NCBI GenBank assembly: GCA_033964015.1
Contig: CM066914.1
Coordinates: 22,000,234-22,064,233 of the forward strand
Source of the DNA: Scolanthus callimorphus
Taxonomy: Eukaryota > Cnidaria > Anthozoa > Actiniaria > Edwardsiidae
DNA: 64,000 nt
Direction: 5' to 3'
The notes under the pieces are model-generated. The model was given only the letters and a program-made list of their open reading frames with translations. It was not told the origin of the DNA and ran no database searches. Shown here one piece after another: positions 9,843 to 22,200 of this stretch; the stretch's first letter is position 1; each line of letters starts with the position of its first letter. Made by a program: the position numbers and the translations under genes.

Positions 9843-12800
9843 TTATCTTTTCCGTTGCCGACTTTTCCTATCCTCCTCATTCCTACCTTCCTTTCTCTCC
9901 TTATAATCCCCTTTCCTGTCCCTGTGTTGTCTCTTCTGTCTCTTTCCTACTAGAGGAAGATTTTTCATTCTCCTCAGAGTCTGACACAGAGTCCCTTCGT
10001 TTGTTATCAAGTTTTTCTCTCTTCCCGTCTTCTCTTTTTCGATGTCGTCTTTGCCGTTCATCTTCGGAGTCTGATTCAGAATATTCGCGTTTTTTATCGT
10101 GTTTTCTGCTGGAGCCTGATTTCTTTCGACTGCCAGAATCCGAGTCCTCGGAAGAATGAGATCGATGCCGTCGCTTCTTTTTCTTACAAGAATATCTCCC
10201 ATCGCCATCACTTTCACTGGAATCTGATTCCTGAACACGAGTTTTCTTCTTCCTTTTCTTTTTGTGCTTTTTTGTTTCCTCGGCTTCTTGCTCTCTGTCT
10301 CTCCAGTTTGTCAAGTTTTCTGCGACAAAAATAATTACAAAGTTTTAAAGATAAACACATAATGCCTCTTTTGGTTTCCACGTTTGTTATTTTGGCCCCA
10401 AAAATTCTGTTTCTGATTGGCTAAGAGCGGTCTTTGAGGGTCTTCAAGAATCAGCTAGCTGATTCTTGATACATGGGACTAGAGCGCTTTCCCTATTTTA
10501 ACAAGGCGCTTGTGTAAAATAAATTGCTTGACAGAAATAAAAGTATTTTTACTGAATCAAGTATAATAAAACAATTATTGAATTCGGTTTTTGTGATCTC
10601 CAGAATAAACAATGTCTCGCCAAGTGGAATGAGATTCCACCTGTCTCGACATTGCTTATTCTGGAGATCACAAAAACCTCATCCAATAATTGCTTAGAAT
10701 ATTCATATATTCCCCCAAAACATATTTTCTCTAAAAACCTTATGAATCACTTGAGAGCAATTGTACTAAAACAATAAGTCACCTCAGGCTCCGTGATTAT
10801 CGGCGAATAGGCACCTCGGTTTGTCTCGGTGTCTCAACCATTCACTGATAATCACGTTGCAGATTAATTAAAAAATAATACTGTGATAGAATATCGAATT
10901 AAAGTATCTCACCTTAGAAGCTTCCTTTTTTGTTTGTCAGTGAGCGATGCCAGGAATTCAGCCTCTGGGTCCTCTTCATCTTCAGAAGCAACAATTTGCT
11001 GATGGAAGAAAAAAATTACCATTGGGCAATTCCAGAAAATATATGTACCCTGGGGACGGGCAGCATTTGGAAATTCTGAATGGGAGGGGTTTTTTCAAGC
11101 TTGGAATTCTGCCTGCATTGGAGGGGGGGGGGGGGGGGGGGGGTTGAAGCTGGAAGCTAGGTTAACCTCTCAGGAATTCTATATGCATGGGGGATAGGCC
11201 ATTTTGGAAATTCTGGATGCATGGGGGGTCAAAAACTAGTGCCACCCGTGGTGAGGGTACATATATTTTCTGGAATTGACCATTAGTTTTAACCTACCCT
11301 AAGGATAATCTTCACCATATCTTCATGAACTTTTATATCCAATCACCAAGCAGCAGTAATATTCATAAAGATGTCAACAGCTAAACAACATTGGTCACCA
11401 GCTATACATAGCAGAAGCTACACACTGTATCACAATAGAAACCAGCACAAAACATTCCATGCTGAAAACCCACCCAGATTCATCTGTAGGTTGTGGTTAT
11501 ATCATGGTTAGTAGAGGGGACCCTCTACTAACTATGCCTGTCATGTATTTACTGATATGTGTAACATTATTTTCGTGGTCGCCACTTTTGTGACTAAATC
11601 TGAAAACCTAATCACTAACAAGAAAAAATCCATTTCGCCTCGTTTTACCTGGTTTGGGTCATTAGGATTGAATGATCTGCCAAGAACTGACTGTTTAAGA
11701 GCCAATCCATCACTACGCATGTCGTCCATGAGTTTTGCAGGGTCAGCAACATCTACAGAATAAAGATCAAATCACATTTATTTGTACCTCATCCACAAAC
11801 TATAAATTAAACAATAATACATAATACAAGTCATGCACAAACACACTGGATTGGATCCTCAGATAAGACACGGTAATGTCTCAGCTGTCTTAAGACACGG
11901 TAATGTCTCAGCTGTCTTAGATGACAATCCAGTGTGTTTGTGCATGACATTTGTCCACGACAGTGACTAAGGTCACTCCCATACTGTGATCAGGGGTATA
12001 CAGGAGGACAAACAGCTTGTATAATGATAATTTCTATTTTACAGTACCTGCAAATGTTGTTGGATCGTAATTTCCAACAGAGGATTTACTTAACATGGGG
12101 CACTGAAAAAGATGAAAGTGAAATTAAGTTTAACTGCTCTGAAACATTATTACCCAGTCCCGTAGCACTTACAGGGGCCAGGGGGGCCCATGCCACCCCC
12201 AGTTTTTCCCCAAACAATCCTTAAAAATCCTGCTTTTTCACCCTGCATAATTATCAAAGTTTCCCTAAACATGCAGTAATTTCACATGGTTGGCTCTAAA
12301 TTTTCGGCACGCTTCACATGCAAAAGAGTTTGAACTTTCCCTAAAAATGCCTTGTGTTTTTTATATCCTGTGCCCCCCCCCCAGTTTTTTAGGCTTGCTA
12401 TGGCCCTATTACCAGATATGTTTGCAAGTTAGTAATAATGGGTGGGGTGGCACAGGAGTGCGTCAAAATGTTGTTGGGTGCTTATTATCTATTATTATCT
12501 TTTAGAGAGAAGGTCAATTTGTTTTTTTCCAGGGTCAAATCATTTCTACACAAAAATGGGTGGGGTTCCTTTTTATGGAAGCTCAAAATCTGTGGAGTAT
12601 CTGAAGACTGGGTATGCTATAATCAAGATGATTAGAGAAAGGGACACTTGAACTTGGGTATTAGTGGGAAACAGGTAAATATTTTTACTTGCTCACCTCA
12701 CGGTCTGTGTTCACATGGCCCCATTTGCCACACCTAATGCATCTCACATTGCGCACCTATAAGAACATCTGAATGTCAAAAATAGTGCTCTTTGTCAATG

Positions 12801-15800
12801 GTCCATAATGTAAAAAAAAATAATGCACTTACAGGAATTCCAAAAGGCTGGGACCGAGTGGCAAGGTTTAAGTCTTTTGCATAACTGGAATAAAAATGCA
12901 GCATTGTAATGAAGTCAATCAATAGGGAATATGTATAAAGATATGGGGATTGTAATTGGGATTCTTTTTGAAAAAAAAAAACAAAAAACAGGGCCTTGCA
13001 TAAAGCTTCTCCATCAACAAAGTCCCTAGCAGGCACCCAGCTAGGACTTCTCATGTTACAGGATGTGGCAGCATGGAACGAACCAGGGAAATGTGGTCCA
13101 TAACCCCTGCCAAGGCAAAAAGTACTCAAGGTGCGATTCTATCCATCATGGAAGCTTTGCTTTGAAGCCTGGCTTGGAAGGCTTGCTTGGAATCACACAT
13201 TATACCAGTAACCTCTTTACCTAATGGGTGTTCTTCTGGAAATTATGTTATACAGCTATCTGAACTTACGCTTCTTTGGGTGCCCCCTTTTGCCATTCAA
13301 ACCTTGGCTCTTCCTCCTCTTCCTTGGGTTCTTATCTAATATAAAGATAAAGGGGCAACATGATGAATCATCAATGACAAGACAAATTTATCCTTATATA
13401 AGTCGATCATATACTTTTATTGGCATTGTATACATGAGTGTATTGTGAGGTTCCAGAAAATATCCACCACCACCACCCCCCCCCCCCCACCCCCCTTAAC
13501 TGATTTCTTCCATCCAAATACTAACATTGTAGGTAGTAATGTTATGCCTTAAGGTGGCTCCCAAGTATTTATTGCAGAAATAGACCTTTTTTATTTATTG
13601 CAGAATAAGACATTTTTAGAGGTAAAATTATTACATCGTTTACAACTTAAATCGCATGGGAAAAGCTGACCTGGGCATTCTCTGAGTAAACCTTTATTAC
13701 TATAGATATGATTTTAGCTGGTAATAAGATCATTCACGGTCGAATTTTTCACCAGTTATTCTAAAAACACCTCCTTTGGAAAATTTAAAATATCCCAAAC
13801 AGACGAGCTTAATATATCAAATGAACTACACCATTTGGTAGTGCAGATGTTGCTTAAGCTCTGTGAGAACAATTATGGAAATCTGAAGATTTTTCAGGGT
13901 CAAACATACGCTAGAAGTTGAGGTCTATTTCTGCAATAAATACTCGGGAGCCACCTTAATTCATCTAATATTAGCTACATTACTTGGCCTTAAAAATAAG
14001 CATACACCTGTTTCAGAAATGGTTGCACAATCAAAACTGTCCATGTAGCCAGGATGCATCATGGGATTAAATATGTTTACCAAATCATGGACACTGGTTC
14101 CTTAGATAAATATCCATACTTATTACCTGCCTATAACAAATGATTCTACAATAGACTACACCGCTTGCAACAAATTTTGCACTGGATAACAGAAATATTT
14201 TTTTCCTAGTTTCTCCCATGATGCACTGCAGGCTACAACAGGCAGCTGTGATGTTACAAAAGGTGTATCTATGAGTGTACTGGGTGTAATTTCTAGCCCT
14301 GATCTTTGTTACTTTTGGAACAAACCTTTGTCATATCCAGGAGGTGCTTCATACATGAAGCCCAAACCTGACTTTAACTTTTCATCTTTGGTGACAAGCG
14401 TCCTATGAGCACAAAAAAAATTCTTGAATCTGGAGACTAATAAAGTGTAATAAAGAAAAATAAAAGAAATTGTAATTTACATAAGCCCCCTAGATGAGCC
14501 GTGTGCCCTTGGGGCAAATGTAATAAAATATCGTTTAAATAAAAAAAAAAGTGTCATTTTCTGGCATGTTCTGTAGATACCAGTACTGGAGCTGACTGGA
14601 GCAAAGTGACGAAATTCAACAGAGACAAGGACCAAGACAAAAGACTCCAAGTAACACAAACAACGAAGCTAACACAGAATACAATAAAATCGAATCAATG
14701 AATACAATACCGTAGTTTCTGGTAACACATAAAACAACATTATTATTCAGCACATCGATGCACTGCCCAAATATGGTCATTGGAACGCCAATAGCTGTCT
14801 TCTGTACATGACAGCTATCCTGCGATATCCGTCTCTGAGGAAACTATGATGTTTTGAGCTCGTAAATAATACACAAAAATCATTTTTTTCGGGGTTTTTT
14901 GTGCTATCGATGTGCTGAATAATAAAACCATATCCTGCTCGATTTTGCAGAATATCGTCTGATTTTAGCCAACTCGGGACTTTGTCCCTCGTTGGCTAAG
15001 TATCAGACGATATTCTGCGCAATCTCGCAGGATAATGGTTAAATATTCTCTGGTACCTAAAAGACCCCATTTCCTGTTGTGAAAAAATATTATTCATTGA
15101 CAAATCAATGCATCCCAACAAAGCTAGCTTCTCAGTACTGATTATTTCATCTCTGTTTACAAGTTTGTGTACCTGTTGTGATATCTTTCCTGTTCCTTTT
15201 GTATTGATATTCCAGATCCTGCTGCTTGGCTTTATCTGCTGTAATTTTTTGCTCAGCCATCCATACCTATAAAAAACAAGAGTTAATTGGGGAGACAACT
15301 TGTTTGCTAGTCTCACAATTCTGAGTGCCAAGTTCAAAGGACGTCAAGCCTGGGACTTCAAAAATCCGGAGACTTGAAATGGTGAAATTTCCTGCAATTC
15401 TCCCGGGAGAAATACAGTACTTAAATGTATGGCCGCAGTGGTCTTGAATTTTCCTGGGAGACGAAGCAAAAAATCTTGAGACTCCCGGCAAAACAGGAGA
15501 GTTGACATCCTGAGTCCCCCTTTAGCCAATGAAGATGCCGAGCCCAAGTCCCACTCTCATCTGGTTATTTTTAGGTGTCTCCAATTAGCTCCACAAGCTG
15601 AATATAGCAGTTTATCACAAGAACAAGAAAGGAATGGACTTGCTCCCTAACAATGATTGCCGGATTAGCTTGCTAGTGGCAATTACCTAAATTAAAGTTA
15701 AAGTAAAGTCTCCGTGACCCAGCAGTTTCATGGCTGTGCCATGGAGCCACTTTTCTGCTGGCCATCTCTGAATGTTAGCCTCTGACACTTTGCAGATTGC

Positions 15801-15958
15801 ATATTTAGATTAAGATGGATTAACAAACTTTACTATACACATTAATTTTTGAGTATTTGGGAGGTTGTGACTGCATTAGTGCATTATTCTTACCTTTTTA
15901 TGTTCCATTTTGAACCAGGATGGAAATCCTTTTTGTTCATAAACTTGGCGAAAGCCAT
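9843..15958 (-). CDS. CIR1: CIR1, corepressor interacting with RBPJ (10 exons)
   Basis: This is a nuclear protein linking the Notch effector RBPJ to histone deacetylase corepressors, also tied to splicing. Exons: 15894-15958 (MAFAKFMNKKDFHPGSKWNI, the CIR_N start), 15173-15266 (VWMAEQK), 14326-14402 (GLGFMYEAPPG), 13270-13330 (EEPRFEWQKGAPKE), 12833-12884 (RSQPFGIP), 12697-12756 (VRCIRCGKWGHVNTDRE, a zinc-knuckle-like Cys/His cluster completed by the next exon's Cys), 12048-12102, 11649-11752 (MRSDGLALKQSVLGRSFNPN), 10913-10998 (SEDEEDPEAEFLASLT), then a Lys/Arg/Ser-rich tail from 10319. Phases agree from exon 3 to exon 10 entry. Three places do not read through: exon 1/2 (one base short beside A5 at 15895-15899), exon 2/3 (one base short), and an AG-rich tract near 10288-10304. 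The tail ends at 9901 or, one frame over, at 9843. I interpret these breaks as assembly indels; pseudogenisation is the alternative. Confidence 0.88.
10572..10692. repeat. Fold-back palindrome in a CIR1 intron
   Basis: Arms of about 48 bases (10572-10619 and 10643-10692) centred on a smaller hairpin GTGGAAT...ATTCCAC. The arm core is TTTTTGTGATCTCCAGAATA with its complement. This is a long hairpin on the DNA or RNA level, most simply a fold-back or MITE remnant. Confidence 0.7.
11023..11283. mobile_element. MITE next to the CIR1 exon 9 splice acceptor
   Basis: Inverted ends of about 27 bases: CAATTCCAGAAAATATATGT continuing ACCC on the left, and the complement ending GGAATTGACC on the right. 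The core holds a run of about 20 G and several diverged copies of GGAATTCTG. The left end lies only about 25 bases upstream (on the minus strand) of CIR1 exon 9, so the element may form part of the branch-point region. A related end (GGTTCCAGAAAATATCCA) appears alone near 13449. Confidence 0.7.
11830..11948. repeat. Inverted repeat with an internal 27-base tandem duplication
   Basis: Perfect 24-base arms, core CATGCACAAACACACTGGAT at 11830-11853 and its complement at 11925-11948. Between them lies a 27-base unit containing GACACGGTAATGTCTCAGCT, perfectly duplicated at 11864-11890 and 11891-11917. It sits in a CIR1 intron and resembles a small fold-back element. Confidence 0.7.
13553..13955. 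mobile_element. MITE with TTAA target duplication in a CIR1 intron
   Basis: TTAA at 13549-13552 and 13956-13959 flanks a 403-base element with inverted ends of about 37 bases beginning GGTGGCTCCCAAGTATTTAT. TTAA duplications are shared by piggyBac-type and Kolobok-type elements; the ends cannot decide between them. No coding capacity. A C-rich run precedes it at about 13469-13495. Confidence 0.75.
14739..15034. repeat. Two adjacent hairpins in the CIR1 exon 2-3 intron
   Basis: The first has arms 14739-14759 and 14906-14923 around TATTCAGCACATCGAT. The second has arms 14932-14974 and 14991-15034, core GCAGAATATCGTCTGA, with a loop of about 16 bases. Together they look like one complex fold-back element or two abutting MITEs. 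Confidence 0.6.
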
Positions 15959-16215
15959 GGTCTTTCAGATCAACAATTACAGTCAACAGGAACGAACAGT
16001 CAACCGGCAAACTCATGCAATTTCTTGCTCATCTTTTTGTTTTCTTGAAAACTACAACCTCACTCGTAACCAGCCTTGCAATGCTAAGGTACCAAGCCTT
16101 CTGGTGGGATCCCTGTGGACAGCATGACGCGGGAGTATTGAAGAGAAGTTCGCCATGTTGTCTTCTTGTTCGAAATAGAGTTTTGTATTTGTGACCGATT
16201 GCGATGATTTGAGCA
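15959..16215. promoter_or_regulatory. Putative bidirectional promoter between CIR1 and OXSM
   Basis: The CIR1 ATG (15958, minus) and the OXSM ATG (16216, plus) are separated by 257 bases that contain no exon. A CGCCATGTTG word resembling a YY1 site lies near 16149. Head-to-head housekeeping genes at this distance commonly share a promoter. No TATA element is evident. Transcription starts cannot be seen in the sequence. Confidence 0.5.
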
Positions 16216-19200
16216 ATGAAAGAGAACATTAATCATCAAGGGGATTCAGAGTGTCGTAGGAACACGATGCTTTGTGATCAAGGCAAAGCAAGGCCTAGAA
16301 GAGTGGTTGTTACCGGGCTAGGTAGGTATAAGTGTATTGTGACTGCGCTAGATTTTATACGGGACATCTTAGATAAGTTATAAGTTGCGCGACTACCTGC
16401 GCGAAAAGTGGCTGTCAATTCTATGCCTTCTCTATGTAATGTATTTTTCCGTCTAGTGTCCTTGTATTGTATTTTAACGCAGCGTGTAATGTAGCGTGTA
16501 ATGACTAGTAGCGCCCACACACTACCCGCTTCCCCCGCTTTAGTGATTTGTGTGAAACATGATCACTTCTATTTTCAAAACGCATGCATAAGGGGACGGA
16601 CCATTAGAAAATTAGGGGGGGGGGGGGCAAAAAGCAAATAAAAGGGGAAAAAACATTCCTTCAGAGTCATATATGGGGGTCATTGTGTTTGAATCTGGAA
16701 TTTCTGCAAGGTATTTATTTGCATACCTGCCAACCCCAAAGCTAAACACCAAATAATTACATTTCATTTCACACCTTCATTATTTTGTTGCTCAGGTCTT
16801 GTAACTCCTCTTGGTACTGGAGTACAGCATGTCTGGCAAAAACTCATTAATGGTCAGTGTGGCCTGACAAGTATAGATGACAAAGGTAAGTATGTAAGAA
16901 CAAACACTTAGACAGATCATATGACTGTCTGGACTATATGACTGTGGAAGATAGATAGATAGATAGATATTGGTTTATTTTCACCCACTTGCAGGCTACA
17001 TGATTGACTGAATTGCTGGGGAAAGTCAGCTACAAGATAGTTTATAGAGGAGAATGGTTAGGAAACCTGACACCCTGTTATTGTACTATGTCTTTGTTCA
17101 CTTTTCAGAGGAATACTTTTGTTTGTGCAGGGTCACGGTACATAAGTACCAAAATCCAGCAAGTAACATTCAGTGTACAACCAGACATGCATATTAGATG
17201 AGGGTGAAACAAAAGATTGTGCAGGGTCAATATCATGTGATAGCCCCTTTCAACATCCAGCCCACGCTGCTGTGTTGACCCTTTGAAGTTTGCCGGGCTT
17301 CCCAACCATTCCACTCCATTAACTATGGCTACAATAAATAAGTTACATATTGAGTATTATTGCAATCAATAAGTTATAAAGTCATTAAGTCTCTTAGTGT
17401 TCCCCTGCTGAGCCCTAGGGCGTTGGCTATGCCAGTAGAGAATATGGCCGGGGAATATGGCACAGAATATGCTACTGTCAAGGCACAACATGAAACGTTG
17501 CCTTCTCAGTAACATTCAGCCAATCATATCACATGAAGTGATTGGTCAACCAATCAAAATGCTTAGACATAGCAAAGTATAAAAACTTTAAATCAGGGAC
17601 ATGGCGTGTGCTGTAACTTTTTAACTGCCTTACAAAATCCGCTCCAAGGTAAATTAAAGCCAAGAATAGTCAGATGATGCAGGAAATGCAAAAATAAATG
17701 TATTGTATTCTATTCTATTGTTAATATTATTTGTTTTTTTTACAGAGTTTGATGGCATCCCTTCAAGAGTAGGTAAGTTAAGGATAACAAAATTTTGAAT
17801 CACATTCTAAAACTTGCGAATGGGTCCAAATCGTCATTTATAATCTGCCCCTGATATGTCATTGACTGTACTCAGACCTGACAATCCTTTGCGACTCATC
17901 AAGCTACCCCGAATCCCAATCAAATGAATAAATTATTTCTGCAAATGTTTCTGTCATGTGGAACTTGTATTTGTTATCTGTTACAGTAGATCTTGGCTAT
18001 TTTAAAAACAGCTTAATTTTGTTGTCCTTTTGCATCTGCAAGAATGTGTACATTATGTAAACAATTATTTTCTTTGCAACTTTGTAGCTGGACTTGTTCC
18101 AAAAGGAGATGGACCTGGAGAATTTGATCAAACCATTGGTATCAAGTGATAGTAAGAGAGCAATTTAGCATATTACATTATTGTTCTTACATGAAATGTA
18201 TGTCCTTTAAATGTTTATAATTTCCCTTTGCTCATGTTGTACATGTATGATAACATGATAACAACACACAAGAACAGATTATCTGTTCTCTTATAACCCA
18301 CTGCCCCACCCAACCCCCTGGAATTTCAAGTGAAAAATATGGTCATATTATTCACATTTGCTACATGGCACACAACCTCACATTGAACCTACCATGTTAT
18401 GTCTCATTGTATGCATAAGACAAACTATGCCGTTTTGGCATTAAGACATGAAGTATGTGTATAATATAGTACATTGTACCCTTTTCTGGAAAATAACAAT
18501 TAACTGTATGTAAATTTTGGAAATCCAATTATGTAATCCTGGATTGAGATACTCTCTGTAGAATTGAGAGACCTGTTTTTAGTGCCCAATGCATTATGCT
18601 TGATTATTTGAAGGACAAAAGAAGCACATCTGATGAGGCTTTCTATGCTGTTGCTGCATCAACAGAGGCAATGAAGGATAGTGGATGGGAACCAAAAACA
18701 GAAAACGAGAAGGAAAGAACAGTATGTGTTCAGTTCACAAGCTGTTGTGTTTAATTACAATTTTGAGACACTGATGCCTAAAAATATTGGGTTAATTGCA
18801 CTACTATGGCGTGTATGCCAACCTGATTGTCTGTATAGAAAAGCGGGTGATTTTGGAGGAAGTACAAAAAACTGTATGAGAACAGCCCATGATCAAAACT
18901 AAATGTGGGAGAATTACAGTAACATTAAAAATAATGAAAAAAGTGAGAGGGGGATGAGGCTAAAATGTGTAAGCTCCCACAAAATGCAGGAGAGTTGGTG
19001 TCTCTGCTACAGTGTATGTCCAAGATTGCTTTCCTTGTGTTTTGTTATTAAATTTACTTCTGCTTTGCAGGGTGTATGTATAGGGTCTGGGATAGGAGGA
19101 ATCAAGGACATTCCATTGACATCGGCAATACTGAAAGGAAAGGTACTAAATGTTCAGGGCTCCTATTGATAGCAGGTCACCTACACATAGGCATCTGACA

Positions 19201-22200
19201 ATATTTACACAAAAAAAAATGATTACAAAAAAATTCAAATCAAATATACGTGAAAGTAGCTAATTTTAACAGTTGTTCTTAGAAATGAAATTACAACATG
19301 TCAATCAGCCTTCAATGGTAAGGTCTGAAATTATTTTTCATTCAAATTTCAGGGATACAGAAAAGTCAGTCCATTCTTTGTTCCTCGGATCCTTGTCAAC
19401 ATGCCAGCTGGAATTGTCAGCATGCATTTGGTCTGGAGGTATGTCACACCAAAGTACCTTCACCATGATTATTATAGAGTGTTTGATTTTGTGAAGCTAC
19501 CCCAATTCTGATAGGGCCCATTGTTAAAAAAACCTGGGATCTTCTAAGATCTTCTGTATGTGGTCATTGTGCTTGTTTGTTTTTTCATCAGGACTCCTGA
19601 GGTTGCTCTGTGATGGGGAGGGGGGTCTGACATTAGAATGCAGGGATGTCAACTCTCCTGGTTTGCAAGCATCTCCCAGAGTTATTGGAAATACAAATGA
19701 TGTTACATTTCTTGTGGTAAATGCTTCTGTTGGTGTCTCAACTCAATTAATTCAAAGTACAAAAATGTTTTGGGATACCTGTAGTGAATTTATTTTAGGT
19801 GTTCTAAAATAAAGAAAGGAAGAGATGCAGCCTCTTTCCCACCCCTCCCTACATTTTTCATACCATAGTGAAGACCACAATTACGTTATTTGAAGGAATT
19901 TGTGAATCTGAGAACCTCATGTTTTATATAGGGCCCTAACCATGCAGTTGCCACAGCTTGTGCTGCTAGTGCCCATGCTATTGGCGACGCCTTCAGGATG
20001 GTTGCCTATGGTGATGCTGATGTCATGTTAGCTGGTGGGGCCGAGGCCTGTATCACCCCCCTCAGCATGGCTGGATTCTGCAAGTGAGTTCGTTATGACA
20101 TCCTCTCGCTTCGTTCTCATGGGTGCTGGAACCCTGCACGGCAACCCTGTCTCAAAAAAGTTGCATCATACAGGTACATGTTATCGGATCTGTACCACCC
20201 TTGAGCATGGCAGGTTCTGAATGTGAGCTTGTTATAAGAGCCTTGCCCCTACCTGGTGCCCATTGGAGCTGGAACCCTGCATGGGAACCCTGTGTCAATA
20301 AACAATGTTATCAGTACATGATAGTTAGCAGAGGAGAGACTTACTTTGTTGACATTATAGTAATATAATGGAGGCCACATAGAGCAACAAGGAGATGCAT
20401 TTAGAGAACTTCTTTTCTCACTCATTTTCTTCAGGGCTCGAGCATTGACAACAAAGTTCAACGATAATCCCCAACAGGCGTCAAGACCCTTCGACAGGGA
20501 GCGATCAGGATTTGTCATGGGGGAGGGGTCAGGATGATTGTCCTGGAGGTAAAGCTTAATTATGAACAAATGATCCCATCTGGGCTTGATTTATCACAAA
20601 CTATGGGCAGTTTTCCCAGTGGAATTCAAAATGTCCAAGCAACAAGTGCAAACTGGAAGATTTTTAATTAATTCTTGAGTTTCTGGTATGGAATGGCCAC
20701 AGGCCGTCCAGAACTAGTAGGCTGCATCAGCCTTATGACAAATGCAGCAATTAATGTGCATAGGGTGGAACCAAAAAAGTTTGAATAAGAAATTTTGAAT
20801 CATTGAAACAGGGCACCACTGTATAAAGCCGGGGAAATACCAGGCACAAAATCCCTCAACTTGTCGTGCAACATTGTTGCGTTACAAGTCTAATATTTGT
20901 TGCTCGTTTTTCATCAGATTTGTCGCGCAACATTTCGTTTTGATGATCACACATGCGAACCAAGGTGGATTTTGACCCTTAGCACCTCATTTGCTTAAAT
21001 TGTATGCAAAACATTTGCGCGACAAAGTTGTGCGTTTGTTGAAAAACGAGCAACAAAGCCAGAATTTGTGGCTCAAAGTAGACCCGCGCTCTACTTCGCG
21101 AGATGAAAAACGCGCAACATCGATCCAAAACTTGCAACGCAACAATGTTGCGCGCCAAACTGAGGGATGTTGGACCATAATCTTTTTTTTATCAAATTCT
21201 GTCTGTAGGAATATACACATGCATCTAGACGAGGTGCACCCATTTATGCTGAGATTCTGGGCTATGGCTTGTCAGGTGAGCCACACTGCACTCTCTACGC
21301 TCCCTACGCTTATTTCGAAGGCGATAATTGAAAACCACCATTTTATATCGAGCGACACTGCGCTCCCTACGGTCTCTTTGTTGAAAGCCACCATTTTTCT
21401 ACATCCTAACTATGTAAGAACCCCCCAAACCACCCAAAACCAAGTATAGCTTTTTCTAAACTATGTACGGAGTGCCACTACGCTCTCTACGCTACTACGA
21501 TCGTAATTTAGAAACCCTTGTCACTTGTCATAGAACGTGCCGGGGGGAGGGGGGGGGGGACAAACAACTCTCCATACGTGTCTTTTTCTTCTTGATGAGG
21601 TAAGTGCAGTTTGATGTAAACCGAGTCTTTTCTAATCGAACGGTTGCCAAATTTAGGCGATGCATACCATATCACTGCTCCTAGTCAAGATGGCAAAGGT
21701 GCATACATAGCCATGAGGAACGCCATGAAGGATGCTAGGATACTTCCACAAGATATCCACTACATCAACGCTCATGCTACTTCCACTTCGTTGGGTAAGT
21801 AAAGGCCAAATTATTCCTTAGCCACATTATACCGTATACAGGGTTAAAAATAATAGCCGGCACTTTTTAGGTCAAAAATATGACAACAACATGGTAATAA
21901 TTTTGTAAAACTCAAGGTCAAAATGGGTGCGAAAGCGGCCAAAAAGCGATTCCAAACTGTGCAGCAATTTTGCGGAAGGTTCAGAAATTGCTCTATTATG
22001 CGTATACTCATTATCGCATCTTGTCAAATGCCCTGGAATATTATCTGCTTCCGTTTTGTGCAGGCTATTTTTGGTATTAGTGCGCACAACGCCGGAAAAT
22101 TTGGGCAGATGTTGAAAAATTATTTTGAATCCTGGTATATATTACACTGTACGCAAATACCCTCGCCAAACTATAGTACAATGGGTGTACAGCAGAAACG

